From contig NC_135772.1 of NCBI RefSeq assembly GCF_028453695.1, positions 9,858,001 to 9,922,000 on the forward strand: a stretch of 64,000 nucleotides of DNA. The letters are read 5' to 3'. Source of the DNA: Augochlora pura (taxonomy: Eukaryota > Arthropoda > Insecta > Hymenoptera > Halictidae). The notes under the pieces are model-generated. The model was not told the DNA's origin, did not search any database, and saw only the letters and a program-made list of their open reading frames with translations. Shown in pieces: positions 1 through 10,831 of the stretch. Numbering within the stretch: position 1 is the stretch's first letter; each line of letters begins with the position of its first letter. Both the position numbers and the translations under genes were made by a program.

Positions 1-897
1 GAGACTGCGATGGGGTACCCCCTTCGTTGTGTCCGACCTGTTCGGAACCTAACGTCAACTACATACATTGTTCGCGTATTATTACTACGTGTCCTCCGCC
101 GGCGTATATACCCCATTGGGTAAAGTGTGGTTTCGCGTCCGGCTGTAAGTGTTCGACCGTGCGCCTTTCCCTCCGTTCCCTGTCGCGTTTTCGCTTTCGT
201 TTCGACAATTTCTCAACTAAAATCGTGTCAACGACCCTCGCAATTACTGGTATGCGTCTTTAACCAGTTCACTGTGATTGACGAGTACACTCATCATGGT
301 GTATTGACGAGTATACTCGTCATGCGTATAAATCAGTGACCATTAGCTATTTAAATTGCAATTTTTCAGAAAAACAAAACATATTCTCAAATTTCAAGAT
401 GTTTAGAATATTTTCAGGCTATGCCAGAATAAAACAAACAAATAGAAAATATAAACAGTTTGAGACGATGTCATGCATCCCCGTATGCACTCGTTGAAAA
501 AGTTTACCAGTTCGCATAATGAATTTATTTATGTGCGATGATAACGTTTTTTTAGATATTAACCTAAAAGAGGCAAAGGCAAAAGTGAAAAAGTGGATTT
601 ATAAACTAGAAAGCTAACTCGTGAGCAGTGCAGCAACTTTGATTTTTCTTACCAAGTGTCGGCGGTTCTTATCAAATAAGTACAATGCGACCGCTTCATA
701 CAATATACCGTAAACGCAAAAATGAACACCACCCTCAGCCTGTAAGAAATAAGTAAAATTTCAACATTTTTTGTTACCAATTGTTATTTCTCATTTGCAG
801 CTTATTAGTCAGATAATTGTTTTTTGACAAGTATACGCGTGAAAAACAATTAACTAGCTAATAGGTTTCCAATGTAAAGCGATAAATGGATTTATAA
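1..897. other. Non-coding stretch with a TTAA-type repeat end and a palindrome
   Basis: No gene is recognisable here. The first 250 bases are GC-richer and have short overlapping open frames without protein character. TTAACCAGTTCACTG near 262 looks like one end of a TTAA-type MITE. It is followed by two related motifs, an imperfect one at 279-296 and the perfect 18-bp palindrome TGACGAGTATACTCGTCA at 305-322. No matching opposite end was found. The rest is AT-rich and featureless. Confidence 0.35.
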
Positions 898-963
898 AAA
901 CTCTGCCTTTATCCCAGAAACATCGTTAATAAATAAATTGCTAATACAAAGGATAATGTAACG
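898..963 (+). repeat. Short local duplicate, copy 1 (partner at 1652-1718)
   Basis: This segment, containing CTCTGCC, GTTAATAAATAAAT and TGTAACGA in order, recurs with moderate divergence at 1652-1718 in the same orientation. The two are about 755 bp apart and the TTAA MITE at 1385-1626 lies between them. It is probably an old local duplication or two remnants of one repeat. Confidence 0.5.
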
Positions 964-978
964 ACTAGAATGCGAAGA

Positions 979-1280
979 TGTAATTAATTTAAGAGGGCTC
1001 AGCTTCGGCTGGAAAACTGGTAGACACTGTCTGACGAGGTCTATCGGAGCTCTGCGACATCACGAGGATCGTCGTGGGAACAAAGAGGGTAGCATTCGCT
1101 TCCTTGTCATTCGGACTAACCCTCGCTCGCCCACATTTCTTTCTAGCGCTGCTACATTTATCAATTTTCCATTTCATAGAATTAGTTCCGGAAATAGTGT
1201 CGTTCGGTAAACGGAACGACCTTCGTCCAAGCATGTTTACTGTTTCGATTGCTTCAATAAATTGAATTTCCTATCGAATT
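979..1280 (+). repeat. Dispersed ~300-bp repeat, copy 1 (partner at 7749-8080)
   Basis: The sequence starts with TAATTAATTTAAGAGGGCTC and is clearly homologous, same orientation, to 7749-8080. Shared blocks include AAAACTGGTAGACACTGTCT, TTCCGGAAATAGTGTCGTT and GAATTTCCTATCGA. Both copies have short open frames on the minus strand that resemble each other in places (a K-x-DKC segment). Length changes between the copies break any common frame, so I do not call a gene. No terminal repeats or target duplication were seen. Confidence 0.6.
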
Positions 1281-1384
1281 CGTAGCTACATCTCGGAACG
1301 GAAAATGAGATAAACTATTTATAGTTTACCAAATATCGGTACTCTATGCGAAAGTGTCAAAGGCGTTGAAAACAATTTTTTAAT

Positions 1385-1626
1385 TTAACACGTTCCGTGC
1401 CGAGCTGTATTTAGTCGACTCCTTCATTCTGGTCAATTGAACCTTTAAAAATCAATATATTATGTTTATTTAGCAATTATCGTCAATATAACTATGAAGC
1501 AGACTTATTATGGATCTATTCCTTTGGTGGAAATTATTTCTTGGATTCTAACTTGTCGTAAAATATTTTTTCAACGCATTAAATAGCGCGCACCACCAGC
1601 GGTGCACGTTGCACGGAATGTGTTAA
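1385..1626 (+). mobile_element. TTAA-flanked MITE, TTAACACGTTC family, copy 1
   Basis: The element is 242 bp including TTAA at both ends. The left end reads TTAACACGTTCCGTGCC and the right end is its near-perfect inverse, GGCACGGAATGTGTTAA. The TTAA target and short terminal repeats fit a non-autonomous piggyBac-type element, but no transposase is present to prove the superfamily. A second copy with the same ends and a similar interior lies at 43988-44237. Both have a run of the type TGGTGGAAATTA internally and a GGTGCAC or GGTACAC palindromic motif near the right end. Confidence 0.75.
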
Positions 1627-1651
1627 AAATTGATTGTTGTAATGTAAATGT

Positions 1652-1718
1652 AAAAGCTCTGCCGTTATCCGAAAAATCTTGTTAATAAATAAATGACTGG
1701 TACAAGGGTCGTGTAACG
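1652..1718 (+). repeat. Short local duplicate, copy 2
   Basis: Diverged second copy of the segment at 898-963, in the same orientation. It shares CTCTGCC, GTTAATAAATAAAT and a GTGTAACGA end. Confidence 0.5.
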
Positions 1719-2351
1719 AGGAGAGGCTGGGCAAACGGCGGTATTCGAGCTAGGCAGGTTCTCGCGCGCATCGAACACGGTGGAAGAAAGAGAAGATCGC
1801 GTGGAAGCGATGCAGGGGCCTGGTATAATTTATTTAATTATATCGAATTCACGGTGAGAAGCGCGTGCCTGGAGTTCTCACGGTAGGACAATAAGGACAT
1901 TCATTCGTCCCTCGGTCCGGGCGACGGTGTCTCGGACAAGCGGTTTCTCTTAGGTCTTAATCGCTCGCCACGGAATGCGCGTTTAATGCAAAAGAGGACA
2001 CTGGCGGCTTGTGTTTGACTTGGCCTGTATTTTCTCCGGTTGTCCACGACGACACCACGGAACTTACTTCGGGGCCCCGTTTCCACCGGCCCCTCTCTTT
2101 CGAGTTCCACGGGCTCCGGACGGTCTTACGAAATTCTTCTGGTAGCATTTGACGCTAATGATACCCGCGCCATCGTGCTAATCTGAGCGATTGTTCGCGA
2201 TCTACTGCCTAGAGAAACGCCGCGGTACTATGCGGAAATTCGGATGTAATATAACACCAGATTAAATTACACAATGAGAATTCTATCGCGTGTATTTCCA
2301 GCGCAAAGGTTAGGTCAGGGTGTTATCAGGGAAACGCACACTCGAACATGT
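1719..2351. other. GC-richer stretch without a recognisable gene
   Basis: The stretch has two overlapping minus-strand open frames of about 60-70 codons near 1901-2148. Neither shows domain, signal or splice evidence, and such lengths are expected by chance at this GC content. Nothing else is recognisable. Confidence 0.4.
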
Positions 2352-2619
2352 TTAACCCTTTGCACTCCGCGCCATCATGGATGTTACTACCAACGCTTAC
2401 GAACATTTATATTATTATATATAAATTAATTATAATAATATTATTATAATAATGTTATATGTATATTTGCATATATAATATTATCATAATAATATTCGAT
2501 TTATATGAGTTTGTAGACATCGAGAAATAGTTGCAAATCGCTAATAAACATTAAATGTTTAGTCATATACTAGAATTACGATGTACCCTGAGAGGGGACA
2601 ATGGAGTGCAAAGGGTAAA
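2352..2619 (+). mobile_element. TTAA-type MITE, CCCTTTGCACTCC family, copy 1
   Basis: About 268 bp. The left end TTAACCCTTTGCACTCCGC is matched by the inverse GGAGTGCAAAGGGTAAA at the right, where the final TTAA has decayed to TAAA. The centre is a long AT-rich, nearly self-complementary stretch of TATAAT-type runs. A second copy lies inverted at 19699-19915. The CCATCATGGATGTTACTACC segment next to the left end of this copy appears, complemented, next to the right end of the other. Confidence 0.75.
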
Positions 2620-2828
2620 AGCACTTAATTGTTCACGCTTATCGTCATTTATCATTTTATCTGCCAGTTTTTTGTGTCAAGATATTTCTGTAGATATTCT
2701 TTTCATATGCATTATTTTTATCTATTAACCTTAATAGCATAATTTGTATTAATCGTCAGAAACTAGGGACTGAAAGAACATTACTAATGTTCTGGATCTA
2801 AATAAACTCGATCTTCACCGTTCGCGTG

Positions 2829-3079
2829 TTAACCCCTTGCACTATAATAACGAGGCAGACTCGTGACAAAGCATTCATGCAAAATCTACTAAATATGAAT
2901 ATTATTAATTTCTTTTAAATCGAAATCAAATTTAATTCATCTGTGGTCAGAGTTTAAAAATTAAACTAAATAAAAATAGCAGAAGTAACGACAATTGTCT
3001 AGTCCTGTTATTAAAAATATTAAGAACAAATAAGTGCTAATCAACGCAGCATGAAAGGTGTCATAGCGCAAGGAGTTAA
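2829..3079 (+). mobile_element. 251-bp TTAA MITE, CCCCTTGCACTA family, copy 1
   Basis: Bounded by TTAA on both sides. The left end is TTAACCCCTTGCACTATAAT and the right end is the inverse type, GCGCAAGGAGTTAA. Next to the left end is CGAGGCAGACTCGTGACAAA. The copies at 20265-20515 and 24316-24566 have the same total length (251 bp), orientation and interior. This copy is the most diverged of the three in the middle. No coding capacity is evident. Confidence 0.8.
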
Positions 3080-3562
3080 AGGGAGATAATATATACGGTC
3101 TTCGACAATAATTATTTAAAATCGAGAAACTGGAAAACAAAAAGAGTGGAACTTATGTAACAGTCAGATTCACACGCATTTGGTTTAAAACTAATGTGAA
3201 TGTGAATTTAATTCGTCTGTATTTCCTAATGTTGCGATCACTTATTAATGATTTGGTGATCAATTGTAATACAAAATTACGGCGATGAATTTTGGCCGAT
3301 GATGTTCAAGAAAATAGGTATTTCGTTCCAGTATGTGGTATCGTGTTACTTTTCTCCAACTCATGTTACTTTCAGTATTTACGTATAACAAACTATCCGT
3401 AAACCTGACGTATCGTGAGACTGAAAAACTGTGGAGCAGGTAATTTGAGAAGAGAAACCATATTGCATACCCTGGTCACTATAGTATCGCTGAAAAGTGC
3501 TTTCTTATGTCACCGGTATTAATTAAGGAGTTTGCTTGCAAAACTTCTTCCACAAGATTCTA
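3080..3562. other. AT-rich stretch, nothing recognised
   Basis: No open frame, repeat end or RNA gene could be supported here. Confidence 0.4.
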
Positions 3563-4127
3563 TTGGGTTGGCAATTAAGTGATTGCGGATTTTGTTAATA
3601 GATGGTCTCAGCACATTCTTTTGTTTTATCAACGTGTTCAAAGTAATTAAATTATATTGTGTTCTTACTGTCTGGACTTTAATCTTCAATTTCGTAAGAA
3701 AATTGTATCGATTAGTTATTTAGTTTCGTTTTTATCACTGTTTGAAGATGGAAGGTCAAGGCGCGCATTTTAGACATATTTTATTGTATTATTTCCAAAA
3801 AGGCAGGATTAAAGCGCCTATATTGTTCTCTTGCTGTTTGGACTTCAACCTTTAATTTACTAAGAAAATTGCACCGATTAATTATTTAATTTCGCTTTTA
3901 TTATAGTTTCAAGATGGGAGAGCAAGTCGCACGTTTCAGACATATTTTATTACATTATTTCCATAAAAACAAGCACGATTTTTATGTTATATACAGTACA
4001 TTAAAATGAAGCCTTGAAAGAAAGGCACCGCCAAAATTGATTTGTTTCATTGAATAAACTTATATTTTTAATCAAAAGAATTGAATTTTCCTTCTTATTT
4101 TGAATCCGCAATTAGTTGCCAACCCAA
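3563..4127 (+). mobile_element. Deleted mariner-like element (TTGGGTTGGCAA ends), copy 1
   Basis: A 565-bp element flanked by TA on both sides (3561-3562 and 4128-4129). The left end is TTGGGTTGGCAATTAAGTGA and the right end is its imperfect inverse, AATTAGTTGCCAACCCAA. These ends resemble those of cecropia-type mariners such as human Hsmar1. The interior has two diverged copies of a module (TTCTT(G/A)CTGT-type start, CGATTAGTTATTTAG, then CATATTTTATT). Near the right end, GAAGCCTTGAAAGAAAGGCA can be read as the EALKER motif of a mariner DNA-binding domain. It is therefore a non-autonomous deletion derivative. Related copies lie at 10498 and 53966. Confidence 0.8.
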
Positions 4128-4801
4128 TACATGAAATACGGTATAGTGGTACAAAATCGCGTTTATAACTGAACCAAGGAACGACTTTCAGCTATTTCAT
4201 TCGTACACACGTATAATTAGTAGTACATACGTATTAAACGTTATAATTAGTAGACAACTGATTGTACGGAATAAAAATTGTCTGTATCGATTCGATTACA
4301 ATTGAGGCTAATATAATGGTACGTTTTAATAGATTTCATATTTCTGCTATTTTAAATTGCAATTATTCAATCTCGCGATGAACGCATGAAATCCACAATC
4401 TAATAATTAGTCTTATATTCTAACTTTATAATTCAATGTAATGATAGCTTTTCCGAATCAAACCATTCGTTTTTTTTCGAAAATAATCTTAATATTAAAC
4501 AATCGAATATAATATTAATCCTTAATAGTAATAATGTAATAATCTAATAATAAATAATAATAAATAATCTTGATTAATCTTAATAATCTTCCTAAAAGAT
4601 GTTGTGCCACTTATAAACGTTTTTTTGTGTCATAGTTTGATCACCAAAGGCCGTCCGCAACATTTTCATCGTTTCCGCACAAGAATATTCGTTCCGCAAA
4701 CAAAATGTGATGCAAGTTCTTTGCTCAACAAAATCACCCATTGTAAAAATCGAAAAATTCACTTTTGGTTGTTTACAAAAACACGTGTAACTCGGGGATA
4801 A
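4128..4801. other. AT-rich stretch, nothing recognised
   Basis: Very AT-rich, with TAATAATAAT-type runs around 4490-4590. A 65-codon open frame at 4604-4801 has no protein features and is taken as chance. Confidence 0.4.
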
Positions 4802-5053
4802 TTAAACCTTTTGACAAACAGACGCTTGGCAAATGTTAGAGACAGTCCTACCAATCTAGGAAAAAAAATTTACCTGCCTTCCCGAGAGTTTTAAATGACA
4901 ATCTCAACCTTACTTTTTGATCACAGTAGTATGTAATTAATACCATATATAGACATACAGAAGAAATATAAATATATTAAGAGAAAATGGTAATTTAATT
5001 ACAAAAAACTTTATTTGCGCAAAATCCTGCCGTGCCTAAGAGTGCCGTGTTAA
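4802..5053 (-). mobile_element. TTAA MITE related to the AGGTACGGCAGGAT family, inverted copy
   Basis: 252 bp between TTAA at 4802-4805 and TTAA at 5050-5053. Positions 5003-5041 are the reverse complement of the left part of the element at 20774-21021, including TTATTTGCGCAAAATCCTGC. Both copies also share an AT-rich interior with TATATAGAC-like runs. The outer left end of this copy (TTAAACCTTTTGAC) is decayed relative to the family end TTAACCTTTTAGG. Confidence 0.6.
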
Positions 5054-6146
5054 GTTGACAATAAGAATGTACCGACTGACAGAAAAGTCTGGATTCCAGA
5101 AAACCAATAAGAACGGCAGAGAAATCGAAGAAAGTTGAAGCTGATCTGCGAGAATAAATTGCTGGAAATATTGAGCTTTATCGCGAATTTGGTACAAATG
5201 GTAGAGAACAAGCTGTCTGCTAATGCTTGTGTAATCCTATAAGCGGCATAAGTCCCGATGACTGGTCGGAATAATACCGATAGGCCGTTCCACCCTCTTC
5301 GCTTTGCCCGATATATTCGCCTGCCTATTGTCCCGTGCCGCACGCGCCCCTACCGCCATACTTTGCTCTGACTTTGTCTAGCCCGAAACCGTTATTATAA
5401 CTTTGATCATCCGATTCGTATTATGAAAAGCATAAACCGTTTCTTTCACATTTTCAAAAGTATCGATTTCAACCACAGCCGAGCATTATCGTTTGTTTTG
5501 TTTCAGTGAATATTCGAATCCTTTGCCAGTTTTATTCGCATCGATCATTTCCCCTATAAATTCTTGTTGGATAAGATCTAGTTAGATCGAAGTCGAACAC
5601 AATCTTATTCGAATAAATGTTTATCTAGACGAATTTTTAACGGCTCATTCTATCTTGATTTTCTAAAGTATTTTAGTAAATATATATACGCGCTATATAA
5701 TAAATTAAATGATTAGTATATATTAACCTCAATATCTTTCGAATATCTGTTACAGTAATATTAACTTAATTATTATTTATTTTTCTATGTTAAATTCTAC
5801 AAATAAGTTGGATGCAAAAACCAATCAAATGGATGGTTTATTTATTTACCACCAGCCATGTTTAAATTGCGAAGGCATGGTATATTTTGTCTCTTCTGAT
5901 CGTTATTGTTTATATCGAATTGATTCGTGTTAGTTACCTGAAATATCTCGAATAGAATGGACGTAATTTATACCTTTCTTCAATTAATAAAAGTTCTAGT
6001 TAAAGTTCTCATAGTGTGAAATAATTAATTATTCCCATAATTAATATATAATTCTAATATTCTAAATAGAAACTTTGGTTCTTCTGCTACCAAAGTCCAG
6101 GTAAGTGAAAGGAATGGTACTGCGGGTGTTGAAGTCCGCAGATTTA
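5054..6146. other. Intergenic or intronic stretch
   Basis: A 97-codon minus-strand open frame at 5050-5343 overlaps the MITE end at its 3' side and shows no recognisable domain. The remainder is AT-rich. No gene, RNA or further element could be supported. Confidence 0.35.
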
Positions 6147-7437
6147 TTAGGAGTATAAATAAGTTTCCGCCGTTTCACAAAAAATAGCGCCACTAGTATG
6201 TTATGGTTGAAATTGTCCGTTGTAAAACGTTATATCGTAAGGTTGGACATCTGGCAACAACATAACCTTAAAATATTAGCGATTTTGTATCAGCATCATA
6301 TATCTTTTTTCGTGCGAAAATGTCGAGTTTTGAGCCGAATAAGCGTCATTTGCGGGAGCTTTTGATTGACCTCTTTAATTTGAAGAAATCTGCAGCCGAG
6401 GCGCATCGATTGCTTGTAGAAGCATATGAAGAGGCTGCCTTAAGTGAGAGAAGTTGCCGTGATTGGTTTCACAAGTTTAAGAACGGTGAATGTGATGGCG
6501 TAGACAAAGAACGTAGCGGAAGGCCGAAAGTGTACAAAAATGCGGAATTGGAAACATTATTCGATGAAGATTCGTGCCAAGCGCAAGAAGCACTTGCACT
6601 TATATTAGGAATGACTCAACTAGCAATTTCACATCGCTTAAAATCATTGGGAATGATTCAAAAACAAGAAAACTGGGTTCCATATGAACTGAAGCCGAGA
6701 AACGTTGAACGTTGATTTTTCACATGTGAAATGCTGCTTGCCAGGCATAAACGAAAGGGTTTTTTGCATCGCATAGTCACTGGTGATAAAAAATAGATCC
6801 AGTACGATAACGCAAAAAAGAAGAGATCGTGGGGACCACCTGGCCATGCTTCAACATCGACAACCAAGCCGAACATTCATGGAAAAAAGCTCATGTTGTG
6901 TATTTGGTGGGATCAGCTTGGTGTCGTGTATTATAAATTGCTCAAACCGAACGAAACCATTACTGGGGCTCTCTACCGAACACAATTGACGAGATTGAGC
7001 CGAGTACTCAAGGAAAAACGTGCCCACTGCTACTCCAGACACGACAAAGTTATTCTTCTGCATAATAATGCTCGTCCACGTGTTGCGGCGCCGGTCAAAA
7101 CCTGCCCGGAAACACTCAATTGGGAAGTTTTAAGCCACCCGCCGTATTCACCAGACATTACTCCTTCTGATTACTACCTGTTTCGATCGATGACGCATGG
7201 CCTGTCTGAGCAACACTTCACATCATATGAAGATACAGAAAATTGGATCGATTTGTAGATAGCTTCAAAAGATGAAGCATTCTTCCGACGCGGTATCCGT
7301 ATGCTGCCAGAAAGATAGGAAAAAGTAGTGGCTAGCGATGGACAATATGTACTTCGAAGAAAACATTAGGTACCGTTCTTTCGCAATAAATGCTCAATTT
7401 TTGATAAAAAACGGCGGAAACTTATTTATGCTTCTAA
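6147..7437 (+). mobile_element. Mariner transposon, mauritiana-like, copy 1 (dead)
   Basis: A full-length 1291-bp mariner flanked by TA duplications (6145-6146 and 7438-7439). The left terminal repeat starts TTAGGAGTATAAATAAGTTT and continues through CCGCCGTTT. The right terminal repeat is its near-perfect inverse, ending CTTATTTATGCTTCTAA. The layout is terminal repeat, about 145 bp of leader, transposase and a short tail with AATAAA near 7385, as in the Mos1 group. A second copy of the same subfamily is at 36361-37646. Confidence 0.95.
6320..7360 (+). pseudogene. Mariner transposase, inactivated
   Basis: Mariner transposase related to Mos1, which cuts and rejoins element ends at TA sites. 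The start is the ATG of MSSFEPNKRHLRELL, matching the family N-terminus. The helix-turn-helix DNA-binding half precedes a DD34D catalytic half with the WVPYEL linker motif between them. The single reading frame is interrupted by stops at 6713-6715 (Arg position), 6794-6796 (Trp of the TGDEKW motif), 7256-7258 (Trp) and 7316-7318 (Trp). The second catalytic Asp is changed to Asn (codon 7064-7066, HNNAR instead of HDNAR). The third Asp (TPSD) is kept. A 4-base insertion near 7347-7350 destroys the normal C-terminal end. The gene cannot give an active enzyme. Stop 6794-6796 and an adjacent Glu-to-Lys change are shared with copy 2. Confidence 0.95.
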
Positions 7438-7439
7438 TA

Positions 7440-7748
7440 ATAACCCATGGGTAAACAGGAATGCAAAGTCGGCGAATGGAGTAACAGTTGACACGCTTCG
7501 CGGTATCGAGGATGTCGCGATTAAATCACGTAAACGTCTTATCGTGCTCGACGCTACGGAATGTTTCGGCAAAGCGACGCTCTTTTTCCTCCCTTAACAA
7601 ATATTCCCAGCGCTCAACTCTGCGAAACGCGGTGAGTACGTACAACCCTCGTTCGCTCTCTTCAGCTCTCGAGAGGCGAGCCGACTAGGAGAGCGGGGCC
7701 GTAGCTTCAGTGGTAGTAGGGGGATCGGATGCGAGGATCTTTTCCCTG
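7440..7748. other. Short GC-richer stretch with splice-like signals
   Basis: On the plus strand a pyrimidine-rich run ends in CCCAG at about 7609. A near-consensus donor GTGAGTAC follows at 7631-7638, bracketing only about 21 bases. A 66-codon open frame (7488-7688) covers it but has no recognisable protein. This could be a microexon or chance. Confidence 0.25.
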
Positions 7749-8080
7749 TAATTAATTTAAGAGGGCTCGGCTTCGGGTGCAAAACTGGTAGACACTGTCT
7801 GACTAGGTCTACCAGAGCTTCGTGGCATCTCGCGGATTGTCGAGGAAACGAAGAGGGTTGCGTCCTCTTCTTTATCGTCCAGACTAAAACACCCCTCGCC
7901 CACCCGTGTTTTCTGCTAGCGATGCCACATTTATCAACTTTCCGCTCCACAGAATTACTTCCGGAAATAGTGTCGTTTGGTAAACTTAATAATCCACGCG
8001 TTTTCTTCGCTGGTTACTGCTGCCTTTTATCAATTTTTCGTTTCATCAGAATGCATCGATAAACTGAATTTCCTATCGAG
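7749..8080 (+). repeat. Dispersed ~300-bp repeat, copy 2
   Basis: Second copy of the repeat at 979-1280, same orientation. It carries about 30-60 extra bases after the GTGTCGTTTGGTAAAC block, where a CGTTTTCTTCGCTGGTTACT stretch is added. The two copies lie about 6.8 kb apart, on either side of mariner copy 1 and several MITEs. Confidence 0.6.
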
Positions 8081-10497
8081 AGTGCCAATTTTTGAAATAA
8101 GATTTAGTCTATATTATGTTCAAGATGCAGAAGCTGCGTAGGCATTTCTTTCTTTCTTTCTTTCTTCAGTTATTTTCATCGAGTTGGAAATAATGCGACG
8201 CTACTTTGAAATGCTTAAAATATTTTTGCTGTTTTATATTCTATGTATTCATTTTCGTTATAGATGCATAAAATACGCAGTTTAATCGTTTGTATTTAGA
8301 AGTTGTTCAATTACCGACCGAACTTAAGGTCACGTTTGTCAACGTGTAACAGAGACGCGGGAGAAGTAAAATGTTTAAATGAGTTGTCTAGGTAACATAG
8401 TGAAAGCATAAACTGTAGGAGCGGCTTTCGCAAGGGTTGCACGGTAGTATCGAGTTGTCGCGGCTTATAAGACGGTGTTAAGCCCGTGTTACCGAAAAGG
8501 GTAACGCGAAAAGGATGAAACAGAGAAGAAAGATCGATATACCAGGTACTCAGGAAGCTGGACGAAGTCGAAGCAGAAAGGGAGCGCGTGGTAATCCAAG
8601 ATTTATCCTCGTAGGCTGTGACAGGAGGACTGCTGCTCCTACTGCGATTTAAGGGCTATCGGGATCCCTCCACTTTTGCAGACTGCTAGCAAGCAATTCG
8701 CCGAGATGCGAGAGAAGAAATAGGCGCCGGAAAGGAGGAAAAGAAGCTCCTCTCGTGCGATTTAGCGCCGTAATATCTTTCGGAATGTTGTTGCATAATT
8801 TATTCCCTATCCTCGGCAAGTTTCATGCTTGAATCTACTGGAAAGCGAACGCGCAGGATTTCGAACAAATAACTCAATTTGTACAACACAGATAAATTCC
8901 ACAATTTAGCTGTCCAATCATTACATAATTTAAACTTAATAAAATTAATAGTAATTTTATGGAAATGAATTTCGGCTGCATAAAGTTTTAAGGTCTGAGG
9001 CAACGTAATGATACATTAACAGTAATTCACAATAATAAATTCGATTGCAAGGTGTTCTTTTAATCATAGTTTAATTTCAACGTTGTTCAGTGATTGAGAA
9101 ATCTTTTAAGTCATCTAGCAATTAAAAAGATTGCAAAAACGTGTTTCGAAAAATTCGTATGCTTAGAATGCTGTTTATATCGAGCAAGGCAGGAATTTAT
9201 TGCACCATTCTCTTCAAAATGATACACTTGTCAATATCATAACAAATATAACAATACAATTTGCCAACGTATGCTAAGATTTTATAAAAAGATATCAAAA
9301 ATTAAGTATTACCTGGTATTATTTAGCTCACGTTTTATACAATACCTCTGACAGGTATAACATCATTAATTTTGTGTAACCTCGACGCAGCTTATTTGAT
9401 CTACAGCCGTGTAAATGAATTTAAAAAACAAGAAATAAAATTGAAGCATTTGTATAAAAATTTACTAAATGCTACTTCAACGGACAGACAGTTTATTTGA
9501 TCATATACCAGATACCACGTGAAAGGTTGAGAATCGCTGCTGCACAGTACAAATAAGCCAGTTTTCACTAGAATCGCACACGTGACGTGCCCTCGCTCAA
9601 AATATTCTCAAGTCGATTCCAACAGCGACCGCGCAAAACTTTCATTGAATCGCGACGCGTCCTTGGCAAAAGATAGCAGCGCATCCATCAATCTGCGGGG
9701 AGAATCGAGTCGATGAAAATATCTCGCGGCAACTTGAAACGCGCGTGGTGTCCGGCTAGCTTGTTAAACCGAAATCCCGCTAGGATCGCGCAATTACACG
9801 TGTTCGCGTAATACGTCTTCGGGTTTTATAATCATCCGGAGAGGTGCGACGAGCGGTTTTGCGAAGGCGGTGGAAGCGGGCAGAGCCAGAAGCGTGATAA
9901 ATCGTCGTAGCCAATGGTAGCAAGCCGATCTCTACGATTAAAGTAAAATATATGGCAGCTTTAATTACGAAGAGATTTCGGAACACGACTGGACGAAGTA
10001 TTATGCGCGCGAGAGAAGAGAAGGGCAGAGAAGCGCAGGCAAAGAAGAGAAGAGATGAGAAGCGAAGGGAAGAATGGTAAGCGGTAAAGGATGGTCAGGA
10101 AAGGGAGACGATGGGCCCAGAGGGGCGACCTCCAAGATGCATTATTCATGGAGTGTGAGAAGATACGATATGATCCAATATGTGGTCCGCCCATACCCGC
10201 TAAACGCGTTCAACCTAGGAGGATGCTGTGAACAACATCCCCCGCCCTAATCTGCTGAAAATTGGTCCGCGAATTTTCGAGTAATTTGCTGCGCAACTAC
10301 AGGTTCCTAGAGCGTCGACGACACTGCCACGATCCCCTTTCAACGCCGAACACCTCCCTCCATCATCGTTTCCTGCACTTTTCTCCGTAATCCGAACACC
10401 TCTCCTTCTCTACACAACTCGTTGAAACGTTCCTTGTCATCTAAACACTTTTTCTATCACTCTGTATAGGGTGCGCAGACAATTCTGTCCCTATTTA
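8081..10497. other. Long non-coding stretch with a TTTC microsatellite and a purine-rich tract
   Basis: A (TTTC)n run is at 8146-8166. GC rises at about 8340-8780 and 9580-10200 without a supportable gene. Positions 9990-10110 form a purine-rich GAGAAG/AGAAGCG tract on the plus strand. Minus-strand open frames of 67-77 codons here have no recognisable features. AT-rich DNA fills the rest. Confidence 0.4.
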
Positions 10498-10831
10498 TTG
10501 AGTTGGCAACTAAGTGATTGCGGATTTTTCAATAGATGATCTTAGCACATTCTTTTATCTTAGTCAACGCGTTCGAAACACCTAATCTATGTTGTTTTCT
10601 TGTTGTTTGGACTTCCAACTTTAAAATAGTAAAAACATTGCGTCGATTAGTTACTTAGTTTCGTTTTTATCCTACTTTAAAAAAGGAGGAACGAGACGAG
10701 CAATTCAAACATATTTCATTGTATTATTCAATATCAAAGCATCTGAGCTATATTGTTTTTTTGTTGTTGTTTGGATTTACACCTTTAATTTAATAGAAAC
10801 GTTGCGTCGATTAGTTATTTAGTTTCTTTGC
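10498..10831 (+). mobile_element. Deleted mariner-like element (TTGGGTTGGCAA family), truncated copy 2
   Basis: The left end TTGAGTTGGCAACTAAGTGA follows a TA at 10496-10497 and is homologous to 3563 and 53966. Two internal modules (TTGTTTTCTTGTTGTTTGGA-type) follow. Homology stops at about 10831 and the right terminal repeat is missing. The sequence is closer to the copy at 53966 than to that at 3563. Confidence 0.75.
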
